DNA from: Paenibacillus_I sp035510375
GTDB taxonomy: Bacteria; Bacillota; Bacilli; Paenibacillales; Paenibacillaceae
Direction: 5' to 3' (one strand)
Assembly: GCF_035510375.1 (NCBI RefSeq)
Contig: NZ_DATKHG010000003.1
DNA length: 64,000 nt
The translations under genes were made by a program, and so were the position numbers. Shown here piece after piece: positions 7,445 through 15,436 of this stretch. Below the pieces are notes generated by a model. That model saw only the letters and a program-made list of their open reading frames with translations. It was not told where the DNA came from and ran no database searches. Numbering within the stretch: position 1 is the stretch's first letter; each line of letters opens with the position of its first letter.

Positions 7445-7514
7445 CTTTGCTGTTTGCCAATTTTACAACCTTATTCTTGCAGTTCCTTCGCCTCACCGGC
7501 GGGGCGGCAAATCT

Positions 7515-9599
7515 TCATGCTTTCAACAGCTTGGCATTAATCGCGACGACAATCGTGCTGAGCGACATCAGAACAGCTCCCAAAGCGGGGTTTAAAAGAA
7601 TGCCCGCGCCATAAAATACGCCGGCTGCCAATGGGATGGCAACGATATTATACCCGGTTGCCCACCATAAGTTTTGAATCATTTTGCTGTATGTTTTCTT
7701 GGACAATTCCAGAATGGAAGCCACGTCCTCCGGATCGCTTCGCACCAGGATCACATCCGCCGTCTCAATGGCCACATCCGTTCCGGCTCCCACTGCAATC
7801 CCCAGGTCGGCTTTAGCCAACGCCGGAGCGTCGTTTACCCCGTCTCCGGTCATGGCCACGCGATAGCCGCCGCCTTGGATTTCAGCAATTTTGTTCGCTT
7901 TTTCATGAGGGAGGACTTCGGCATAGATCTCATCCAGATTGAGCTTGCCCCCAACCCATTCCGCTACCTGCTTGTTGTCGCCGGTCAGCATCATGGAGTG
8001 GATGCCCAGGGTTTTCAATTTGTCCACTGCGTTTTTGGCACTTTCCCTGACTTGGTCCGCCAAAGCGATCATTCCGGCAAATCGACCGTCGATTATTGCG
8101 AAAACAACGGTTTTTCCTTGTGAAGAAAGCCTGCTGTAGTCTTCAATCCGATAGGGAATGTTCTCCTGCTCCATATAACCGGGACTCACGACTTTAACGT
8201 CCTTGCCATTGACTATGCCTTTAAGGCCTTTGCCCGTCATCGCTTCGAACGATTCCGGCCGGGACAGCGTAATGCCGCGCTTCTTCACTTCCTCTACCAC
8301 ACCTTTGGAAATCGGATGCTCGGATTGGGCTTCCAGCGAACCGACAAGGGAGAGGATCTCCGTTTCCTCGAAGCCGGCAGACGGAACAATGTCGGTAATC
8401 CCGAATTTCCCTTGTGTCAAAGTACCGGTTTTATCGAACACGACCGCGTTCAACTTTCGAGCTTCCTCAAATGCGGTGCGGTTGCGAATCAACAGCCCTT
8501 TTTGGGCCGCTATTGATGTGGATGTGGATACGACAAGAGGAACGGCCAGGCCCAGTGCATGCGGACAAGCGATAATCATGACGGTGACCATCCGCTGCAT
8601 GGCGAAATCAAAACTGTAACCCATGGATAACCACGTGAGGAGAGTGAGCAAACCGGCACCCAGCGCTATGTAAAATAACCATCTCGCAGCACGGTCCGAT
8701 AAATTCTGTGTTTTGGATTTGGATTCTTGGGCTTCTCTGACCAAGGCAATGACCTGAGACAAATATCCTTCCTCCCCGGCATTCTGCACTGTGACAGTTA
8801 AAGCGCCTTCACCGTTGACGGCGCCTCCGATCACACGGTCGCCCGGATTCTTGACGACCGGAACGGATTCGCCCGTAAGCATCGATTCATCCAGAGAGGA
8901 TTGACCGTTCACAATGATTCCATCGACGGGAATGCGTTCACCGGGTTTAATTAAAATGGTTTGCTGCGGCTTCAGCTCTGAGACGGCGACTTCCTTCGTC
9001 ATTCCGCTTGCTGTAATGAGATGCGCTTCCGACGGAATTAACTGCACCAGCTTTTCAAGCGCGTCGGACGCCCCCAAAATGGACTTCATCTCCAGCCAAT
9101 GACCCAAAAGCATGATGTCGATCAGGGTAGCCAATTCCCAGAAAAAATCGACAGTCGTCACGCCAAAGAGAATGAACGAGCTGTAACCGTACGCGACGAC
9201 GATAGCCAGCGCGATCAACGTCATCATGCCGGGCGCTTTTCCCGTTAATTCACGATAGGCGCCAATCAAGAATGGGGTGCCGCCATAAAAGAAAACAAAC
9301 GAAGAGAGGAGAAAGAGCAGCACCGTGTCATAGGAGAACCGCCAATCCACACCGAGAAACATTTGGATCATCGGCGACAGGATCAAAATCGGTACCGTAA
9401 CGGCCAATGAAATATAAAACCGTTTTTTAAAATCATCGACGTGGTGGCCGGCATGCTTGTCCCCGCCGTGTGGGCGGTCGGCTGCCATGGAATGAGAATT
9501 GCCATGGTTGTGATGTACATGTTCGGAATGATCGTGCGCAGCCTTTGCCGAATGATTCAAAGCATGATGGTCGTCGCCTTTGCGGTAATCTTTGATCAT
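7515..9599 (-). CDS. copB: Copper-translocating P1B-type ATPase CopB
   Basis: This integral membrane pump exports copper using ATP. The first 50 residues are very histidine-rich. The order is membrane helices, actuator loop TGES, membrane motif CPH (about 345-347, P1B-3/CopB type rather than CPC), phosphorylation site DKTGTLT (Asp389), hinge MTGDGVNDAPAL and the final helix pair NLWWATGYNIVAIP. I chose the ATG at 9599 (694 residues), which sits 8 bases after AAGAGG. The in-frame GTG at 9608 overlaps that Shine-Dalgarno. A truncated relative lies at 1444-1930. No CopZ or CsoR gene is adjacent. Confidence 0.93.
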   Translation of the reverse strand: MIKDYRKGDDHHALNHSAKAAHDHSEHVHHNHGNSHSMAADRPHGGDKHAGHHVDDFKKRFYISLAVTVPILILSPMIQMFLGVDWRFSYDTVLLFLLSSFVFFYGGTPFLIGAYRELTGKAPGMMTLIALAIVVAYGYSSFILFGVTTVDFFWELATLIDIMLLGHWLEMKSILGASDALEKLVQLIPSEAHLITASGMTKEVAVSELKPQQTILIKPGERIPVDGIIVNGQSSLDESMLTGESVPVVKNPGDRVIGGAVNGEGALTVTVQNAGEEGYLSQVIALVREAQESKSKTQNLSDRAARWLFYIALGAGLLTLLTWLSMGYSFDFAMQRMVTVMIIACPHALGLAVPLVVSTSTSIAAQKGLLIRNRTAFEEARKLNAVVFDKTGTLTQGKFGITDIVPSAGFEETEILSLVGSLEAQSEHPISKGVVEEVKKRGITLSRPESFEAMTGKGLKGIVNGKDVKVVSPGYMEQENIPYRIEDYSRLSSQGKTVVFAIIDGRFAGMIALADQVRESAKNAVDKLKTLGIHSMMLTGDNKQVAEWVGGKLNLDEIYAEVLPHEKANKIAEIQGGGYRVAMTGDGVNDAPALAKADLGIAVGAGTDVAIETADVILVRSDPEDVASILELSKKTYSKMIQNLWWATGYNIVAIPLAAGVFYGAGILLNPALGAVLMSLSTIVVAINAKLLKA

Positions 9600-9735
9600 G
9601 ACATTCACCTCTTATCCGTAGATGACACAACCGTCGTAAGCTGCCGATAGAGATAATATTACCCTCCTCGGCGTTATTTTAACCTCTTCGTTAATACCTA
9701 GCCATCATGTGATATGATCGGTTAAAAACAAAAAC

Positions 9736-9782
9736 GCAAAAACCGCCCGACGAGTCATGAACCATGACTCACGGGCGGTTTG
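9736..9782 (-). terminator. Terminator of the cold-shock gene
   Basis: A strong GC-rich inverted repeat (AACCGCCCG ... CGGGCGGTT, with inner arms GAGTCAT/ATGACTC) lies just downstream of the cold-shock gene on the minus strand. It is followed by TTTTTGCGTTTTT in that direction. Confidence 0.9.
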
Positions 9783-9792
9783 TTCTGGCGAC

Positions 9793-9996
9793 TTACAGTT
9801 TGACTACATTCTCGGCTTGCGGGCCGCGGTTGCCTTGCGCAATCGTGAATTGCACGCGTTGGCCCTCATCCAGCGTCTTAAAGCCTTCGCCTTGAATGGC
9901 GCTGAAATGCACGAATACGTCGTCGCCGTCGTCCACTTGAATAAAGCCGTAACCTTTCTCCGCGTTAAACCACTTAACCGTACCTTCCGTTTGCAT
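9793..9996 (-). CDS. Cold-shock protein (CspA/CspB family)
   Basis: This 67-residue single-OB-fold protein binds single-stranded RNA and DNA and acts as an RNA chaperone. RNP1 is KGYGFI and RNP2 is VFVHF, with the start MQTEGTVKWFN typical of the family. The ATG follows GGAGGTAAGAAAGC. It is monocistronic, with its own promoter about 200 bases upstream and a strong terminator. The long 5' leader is typical of cold-inducible csp genes. Confidence 0.97.
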   Translation of the reverse strand: MQTEGTVKWFNAEKGYGFIQVDDGDDVFVHFSAIQGEGFKTLDEGQRVQFTIAQGNRGPQAENVVKL

Positions 9997-10204
9997 GCTT
10001 TCTTACCTCCTGCATATGCTGTAAGCTTACCGTGCAGAAAAAACATCCGTTTCCGTTTCCATACATTCTTCGTCAGGTATTCTTAAAAGGCTCCGTCCTT
10101 TGCGAACAAATACAACGAAAGCCCTGCCTCTCTTCCATCCTTGCGGCTCCGATGACCGCGCCAGTGCGAATTTGGACATGCAAAGCAATTATTCAAGCGT
10201 ATTA

Positions 10205-10233
10205 ACTATAACAGTTAACGCGGCCAAAAGCAA
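10205..10233 (-). promoter_or_regulatory. Sigma-A promoter of the cold-shock gene
   Basis: The minus strand reads TTGCTT (10228-10233), 17 bp, TATAGT (10205-10210). Transcription would start near 10198, giving a leader of about 200 bases before the ATG at 9996. The rest of 9997-10305 is this leader plus upstream sequence; no open frame of note is seen there. Confidence 0.65.
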
Positions 10234-10305
10234 ATCCGCCCGCTCCCCCTGTGCGCGCCCTCGGTCCTATCAAAGTTAGCGCACACGACCGGCTCACTCT
10301 ATTCT

Positions 10306-11622
10306 TCATCCTTCCAAAAGCAACGTTTCCGGATCCTCCAGCAGCTCCTTGACCGTGACGAGGAACCGGACAGCTTCGCTGCCGTCCACGATGCGGTGAT
10401 CGTAGGAAAGGGCGATGTACATCATCGGCCGGTTTTCCATTCGCTCTTCGTCGATCGCAACCGGGCGCAGCTGGATTTTATGCATGCCGAGTATGCCGAC
10501 CTGCGGCGTATTCAGAATCGGCGTCGAGAGCAGCGAGCCGAACACGCCTCCGTTCGTGATCGTGAACGAGCCGCCCTGCAGATCGTCAAGCGACAGCGAG
10601 TTCGAGCGGGCTTTGGCCGCAAGCTCTCCGATCCGCCGTTCGATTTCCGCGAAGCTCAGCCTGTCGGCTCCGCGAACGACGGGCACGACCAATCCTTCCT
10701 TGGCGGCTACGGCGATCCCGATATCGAAAAACTTCTTGATAATGACATCCTCGCCGTCGATTTCGGCGTTCAGCAGCGGATAAGCTTTGAGCGCGCCGAC
10801 GACGGCCTTTGTGAAAAAGGACATGAAGCCCAGACTGACGTCATGCTTTTCCTTGAACGACTCTTTTCTGCGCTTGCGAAGCTCCAGAATCGCCGACATG
10901 TCCACCTCGTTGAAGGTGGTCAGCATGGCGGCCGTCTGCTGCGCCTGCAGAAGCCGCTTCGCGATCGTCAGCCGCCGGCGGGACATCCGCCGGCGTTCGA
11001 CCGGCTGGCCGTATTCGGCGGCGGCGGTTCCTTCGGATCGGGATTCGGCCGCCGAGCCCGCTCCGGCTGCCGATTTCCTGTCGGGCGGCGTGTCGCGGTA
11101 GGAACGGACGTCGTCGGAATAAACCCGTCCGAACGGATCGCGGCCTTTGACCCGCTCCAGGTCGATGCGCTGCTCCCGCGCCAGCCTTCTGGCCGCCGGC
11201 GAAGCCGCGGGCGCGCTGTTTGCCGCTTGCCGTCCGGAATGCGGATGCGTTTCGATGCGCGGCATGACGTCCTGCCGTCTTGAGTCCCTCTCGGGATCCG
11301 CTCCCGCGACCGGGACGGCTTCCCCTGCGTGCGCCGCCACTTCTCCCGCCGACGGCGCCGCCGCAGACTCATGCCCGGACTGCGCTCCGACTTCGCGGAT
11401 AACCGCCACGGTCTCGCCGACGGCCACCGTATCCCCTTCGCGCTTAAGCACGGAAGCGAGCACTCCATCCGTTTCCGCGCTGATTTCAAGATTCACTTTG
11501 TCCGTCTCCAGCTCCAGCAGCAGGTCGCCCGCCCGTATCGGATCTCCCTCCCGTTTCAACCATTTGGCAATCGTGCCTTCCGTTATCGATTCCCCGAGCT
11601 CGGGAATGGTGATGTCCGCCAT
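10306..11622 (-). CDS. odhB: 2-oxoglutarate dehydrogenase E2 (dihydrolipoyl succinyltransferase)
   Basis: E2 is the core of the 2-oxoglutarate dehydrogenase complex and transfers succinyl groups from lipoamide to CoA. The lipoyl domain is at residues 1-75 with the lipoylated lysine in ETDKVNLEI (Lys42). A proline/alanine-rich linker follows, then the E1/E3-binding domain (ASPAARRLAREQ... through GRVYSDDV), then the catalytic domain ending with SYDHRIVDG. The ATG at 11622 follows AAGGGGG. The longer open frame reaching 11940 runs through odhA in another frame and is rejected as an extension. The protein is 438 residues, 25 bases downstream of odhA. Confidence 0.95.
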   Translation of the reverse strand: MADITIPELGESITEGTIAKWLKREGDPIRAGDLLLELETDKVNLEISAETDGVLASVLKREGDTVAVGETVAVIREVGAQSGHESAAAPSAGEVAAHAGEAVPVAGADPERDSRRQDVMPRIETHPHSGRQAANSAPAASPAARRLAREQRIDLERVKGRDPFGRVYSDDVRSYRDTPPDRKSAAGAGSAAESRSEGTAAAEYGQPVERRRMSRRRLTIAKRLLQAQQTAAMLTTFNEVDMSAILELRKRRKESFKEKHDVSLGFMSFFTKAVVGALKAYPLLNAEIDGEDVIIKKFFDIGIAVAAKEGLVVPVVRGADRLSFAEIERRIGELAAKARSNSLSLDDLQGGSFTITNGGVFGSLLSTPILNTPQVGILGMHKIQLRPVAIDEERMENRPMMYIALSYDHRIVDGSEAVRFLVTVKELLEDPETLLLEG

Positions 11623-11647
11623 GGCCGTAACCCCCTTTTCACATTCG

Positions 11648-14524
11648 TTACTCCGTCCGCGCCTGCGTCGGGTTGAGCGCCTCGCGTACGATAAAATGCT
11701 GCTCGTAGCCGTGCACGTGCTGGTAGCCGCTTGCCGGGCTGGAACGCTCCGGCCTGCCGATATAGCGCACCGCCGCGCCCTGCGGCGCCAAAGCGCGCAA
11801 GTAAGGCTCCGCATAAAACCAGGCGCCCATATTGCGTGGCTCCTCCTGCACCCACGCCAGCTCCTCCAGCTTCGGATAGCGCGCCGCGATTTCCTGCAGC
11901 TCCTGTTCCGGAAACGGATAAAGTCGTTCCACCCGCACAATATGAAGCGCTTCGTTCGCTTCTCCTTTGGGCAGCGCTTCCTCCAAATCGACCGCGATTT
12001 TCCCGGAGCATAGAATCAAACGTGCGACGCGCTCGGGCTGCTCTCCGGTTCCCGGCTGTTCCAGGACCGGGCGGAACTCGCCGTCCGTGAATTCCTCGGC
12101 AGGCGAGGCGACCCGCGGATGGCGGATCAGGCTTTTCGGCGCCATCAGCACCAAAGGCCTCATGGCGTTCGTATTCGCCGTCGCCGCCTGCCTGCGCAGC
12201 AGATGAAAATATTGCGACGAGCGCGTCAGATTGGCGACCGTCCAGTTCCGGTCCGCGGCGAGCTGCAGAAACCGCTCGAGCCTCGCGCTCGAATGCTCGG
12301 GTCCCTGGCCTTCATAGCCGTGCGGGAGCAGGATCACCAATCCGGAGCGCTGCGACCATTTGGCCCTTCCCGCCGCGATGAACTGGTCGAAAATAACCTG
12401 CGCGGCATTGGCGAAATCGCCGTACTGCGCCTCCCAAATGACGAGCGTCTCAGGGGCAAGCACGCTGTAACCGTAATCGAAACCGAGCACGCCCGCTTCG
12501 GACAAAGGACTGTTGTAGACCGCGAAGGACGCTTTCGCGCCGGATATCCGGTGCAGCGGACAATACGTCTCTCCGGACTCCGGATCGTGGAGCACCAGAT
12601 GCCGGTGGGCGAACGTGCCCCGCTCCGCATCCTGGCCGCTGAGCCGGATCGGCACGCCGTCCTCCAGCATCGTGGCGAACGCCATCGTCTCCGCTAGGGA
12701 CCAGTCGGCGGCGCCGCCTGCCTCCCAGGCTTCGGCCCTTCTCTCCAATATCCGCCGCAGCTTCGGATAAACGGTAAATCGTTCGGGCCATTCGAGCATC
12801 TTGGACGTCAATCGCTTCAGTCGCTCCAAAGAAACGGCGGTCCGAATGCCGCCGTTTACGCCCTCGGCGCCCGCCTGCTCCGCGGCTGTCTGCGCCGGAT
12901 CGAGCGTTCCATGCTGCTTGACGGTCTCATAAGCCTGCTGCAGCTTTCGGCAGGTTTCATCGCGCAGCCGGTCGACCTCCGCCCGATCGACGAGCCCTTG
13001 ACCCATTAAAGCTTCTCCATATAAAGCGGCGGCCGTCGGATGCTCCTTCACCTTGCGGTACATCAAAGGCTGCGTCGCGTCCGGATCGTCCATCTCGTTA
13101 TGGCCGAACCGCCTGTAGCCGACCAGATCGATCAGAAAATCTTTCCGGAACCTCATCCGATAATCCAACGCCATCCGCACCGCCGCCATGCACGCTTCCG
13201 GATTGTCGGCGTTCACATGCACGACCGGAATTTCGTAGCCTTTCGCCAAATCGCTCGCATACCGGGTCGAACGCGCGTCCTTCGTGTCCGTCGTGAAGCC
13301 GACCCGGTTGTTGGCGATAATATGAATCGTTCCGCCGCTGCTGTAGCCCCGCAGGCTGCCCAAATTCAGCGTCTCCGCAACGATGCCCTCGCCCGCGAAA
13401 GCCGCGTCGCCGTGAATCAGCACAGGCAGCGCCCGCGCGGTGTCACGTTCCGGAAATCCCGCCTTGTCCCGCTCCTCCTGAGCCGCCCGGGCAAACCCTT
13501 CCACGAGCGGATTCACAAACTCCAAATGGCTTGGATTGTCGGCCAGCATGATCCGTACCTTCCTCGAGTCCGAACCGGGAAGGTCGTAGCGCCGGCCAAG
13601 ATGGTATTTGACGTCTCCCGTCCAGCCCACATTGATGCCCATCGAGCCTTCCGACGGGACGAGGTCCTTGTTGGGAGAATGGTGGAATTCGGAGAATATC
13701 GCGCCGTAAGGCTTGCCGAGCACATGCGCCAGCACGTTAAGCCGCCCGCGGTGGGCCATGCCCATCATCACATGTCCGGTGCCCGCCTCCGCGGCGCCCC
13801 GGACGATATCGTCCAGCATCGGCACCAGCATATCGAGCCCTTCGATCGAAAAACGTTTCTGTCCGGCAAATGTCCGGTGCAGAAACCGCTCGAATTCCTC
13901 CACCTCGATCAGTCTGGCCAGCAGCGCCTTTCGCTCGCTTTCCTCCAGCTTCGGCGGACATCCTTCGATCTCCGCCCGCCGGATCAGCCAACCGCGCTCC
14001 AGGCGGTCATGCACCTGGGCAAACTCGTAGGCGATGCACTGCGTGTAGGCTTCCTTCAGACGTGCGACCGCCTCGGCGCCGTTGCGGATATCGGGCGGCG
14101 CTTCCTCCCAGACCGACGCGGCCGGCATGGCGGCCAGATCCTCTTGCGTCAAACCGTACGTTTCCGGTTCAAATAACCGGCTATCGCCGGCCGTCTCCAG
14201 GCCGAGCGGATCGAGATTCGCCCCCAAATGGCCGTGGGTGCGTATTTGCAAGACAAGCTTGCCGGCCGCAATGGCACGCTTGATCGCGGCATCGGGCACG
14301 GCCGCATCCTTCGGCTGTGCCGCATCCTTCCGCCGAGCTTCGCCCTGGCTGGGCCACGCGTCCGCCTCTGCCGGCGGCGGTCCGTATTGCTCGAACATCT
14401 CCCGGTATTCCGGTTCAACCATCGCGGGATCCTGCTCGTATTGCTCAAATTTTTCCCATATGTAGCCCAGATTGGGGCCCGCATAGCTTCGCCAAGCATC
14501 GGCTTGGCGCCTGTCATGACGCAT
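11648..14524 (-). CDS. odhA: 2-oxoglutarate dehydrogenase E1
   Basis: The thiamine-diphosphate enzyme decarboxylates 2-oxoglutarate in the TCA cycle and passes succinyl to OdhB. At 958 residues it has the usual E1o length. Motifs include GMAHRGRLNVLAHV, HGDAAFAGEG, the TPP/Mg region RRFGHNEMDDP and the transketolase-type HGYEGQGPEHSSAR. The ATG at 14524 lies 8 bases after GCGGAGG; the in-frame GTG at 14533 overlaps that site. It forms an operon with odhB. No E3 gene is nearby. The gap 14525-14768 shows no clear promoter. Confidence 0.96.
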   Translation of the reverse strand: MRHDRRQADAWRSYAGPNLGYIWEKFEQYEQDPAMVEPEYREMFEQYGPPPAEADAWPSQGEARRKDAAQPKDAAVPDAAIKRAIAAGKLVLQIRTHGHLGANLDPLGLETAGDSRLFEPETYGLTQEDLAAMPAASVWEEAPPDIRNGAEAVARLKEAYTQCIAYEFAQVHDRLERGWLIRRAEIEGCPPKLEESERKALLARLIEVEEFERFLHRTFAGQKRFSIEGLDMLVPMLDDIVRGAAEAGTGHVMMGMAHRGRLNVLAHVLGKPYGAIFSEFHHSPNKDLVPSEGSMGINVGWTGDVKYHLGRRYDLPGSDSRKVRIMLADNPSHLEFVNPLVEGFARAAQEERDKAGFPERDTARALPVLIHGDAAFAGEGIVAETLNLGSLRGYSSGGTIHIIANNRVGFTTDTKDARSTRYASDLAKGYEIPVVHVNADNPEACMAAVRMALDYRMRFRKDFLIDLVGYRRFGHNEMDDPDATQPLMYRKVKEHPTAAALYGEALMGQGLVDRAEVDRLRDETCRKLQQAYETVKQHGTLDPAQTAAEQAGAEGVNGGIRTAVSLERLKRLTSKMLEWPERFTVYPKLRRILERRAEAWEAGGAADWSLAETMAFATMLEDGVPIRLSGQDAERGTFAHRHLVLHDPESGETYCPLHRISGAKASFAVYNSPLSEAGVLGFDYGYSVLAPETLVIWEAQYGDFANAAQVIFDQFIAAGRAKWSQRSGLVILLPHGYEGQGPEHSSARLERFLQLAADRNWTVANLTRSSQYFHLLRRQAATANTNAMRPLVLMAPKSLIRHPRVASPAEEFTDGEFRPVLEQPGTGEQPERVARLILCSGKIAVDLEEALPKGEANEALHIVRVERLYPFPEQELQEIAARYPKLEELAWVQEEPRNMGAWFYAEPYLRALAPQGAAVRYIGRPERSSPASGYQHVHGYEQHFIVREALNPTQARTE

Positions 14525-14768
14525 AGGGCGCACCTCCGCTAGCTTGTTCTCTCCCCGAAAGGCATATCGTTATTACATACCCGTGAATGATCGGCTTGTA
14601 TCAGACGCTAGGATACCCGAAAAAATTGCCAAACATTTCGTTTGCGGCATCCGGAAAAAAATGGAATCTGCCCGCTGTCGGCCATTGCTTAACATAAGGA
14701 GTTATTTGCATGACGATGGAGATCGCCTGAAGGAGCTCCGGCTGCGTAAAACATTTCGCCGATTTATT

Positions 14769-15422
14769 TTATGTACGTTTCCTCGAAAAGGCGGCTGCGG
14801 CGAATGCCACCGCGGCGCCGACGGCGATGCCCGCCGCAATATCGGTTGCATAATGCACGCCGAAGTACAGCCGGCTCCAGCTGGTTGCCGCGGACGCCAA
14901 GACGGCGGCTGCGGCAATGACAAGCTTCAACGCGGGGTGAAGCCGCTGCGAGCGGGCGGCCATTACGGCAAACAGGATGTAGAGCGTCACGGCCAGCGTC
15001 GCGTTCGCGCTCGGGAAACCGAAGCCGTCCGCCTCGATGCCCCAAGCCGCATCCGGTCTGGGTCTGGAGATCGCATTTTTCAACAGCGTGTTGATGACAT
15101 AAGCCGCGCCTACCGCCGCCGGCAGCCACAGCGACGTTCTCCACCCGGCAAACCATGCGGCCACAACCGTTAACGCCAGTGTCAAACCGACGATGGCTGC
15201 GGCTCCGCCGAAGCCGGCAACGCCCTTCCAGACGGCGGTTGCGCCGTCGCTCACGCTCTTGGCGGCCGCATCCGCCAGTTCCGCGTCGATAGCCGGCACG
15301 TCGTCCGGGCCATGATCCGCGACGAGCAGCCATACGCCCGCGAATAAAATAATCGACACCATAAAGCCGAGCCACAGGCCGATTTGGCCGTTTGACTGTC
15401 TGTGCGCCTTGGTTACAACCAT
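14769..15422 (-). CDS. PAP2-family membrane phosphatase with altered motif 2
   Basis: A polytopic membrane protein of 217 residues with PAP2 motif 1 (KNAISRPRP) and motif 3 (SRLYFGVHYATD). Members dephosphorylate undecaprenyl pyrophosphate or phosphatidic/phosphatidylglycerol phosphates on the outer membrane face. Motif 2, normally PSGH, reads FPSANA here, so the conserved Gly-His pair is missing while the motif 3 nucleophilic His is kept. Activity may be reduced or altered. I chose the ATG at 15422, 9 bases after GAGGAGG. An in-frame ATG at 15440 makes an ATGA overlap with the kinase stop. It is likely co-transcribed with the kinase. Confidence 0.85.
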   Translation of the reverse strand: MVVTKAHRQSNGQIGLWLGFMVSIILFAGVWLLVADHGPDDVPAIDAELADAAAKSVSDGATAVWKGVAGFGGAAAIVGLTLALTVVAAWFAGWRTSLWLPAAVGAAYVINTLLKNAISRPRPDAAWGIEADGFGFPSANATLAVTLYILFAVMAARSQRLHPALKLVIAAAAVLASAATSWSRLYFGVHYATDIAAGIAVGAAVAFAAAAFSRKRT

Positions 15423-15436
15423 TGTACTCAACCTCC

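Noticed and set aside
10306..11940. 544-codon frame for OdhB with a 106-residue extra N-terminus
   Set aside because: The extra part overlaps odhA in another frame and is Arg-rich nonsense. The lipoyl domain starts at the ATG at 11622 behind AAGGGGG.
14709..14729. Short frame (6 codons) after AAGGAG at about 14697
   Set aside because: Too short to support and with no context; probably chance.
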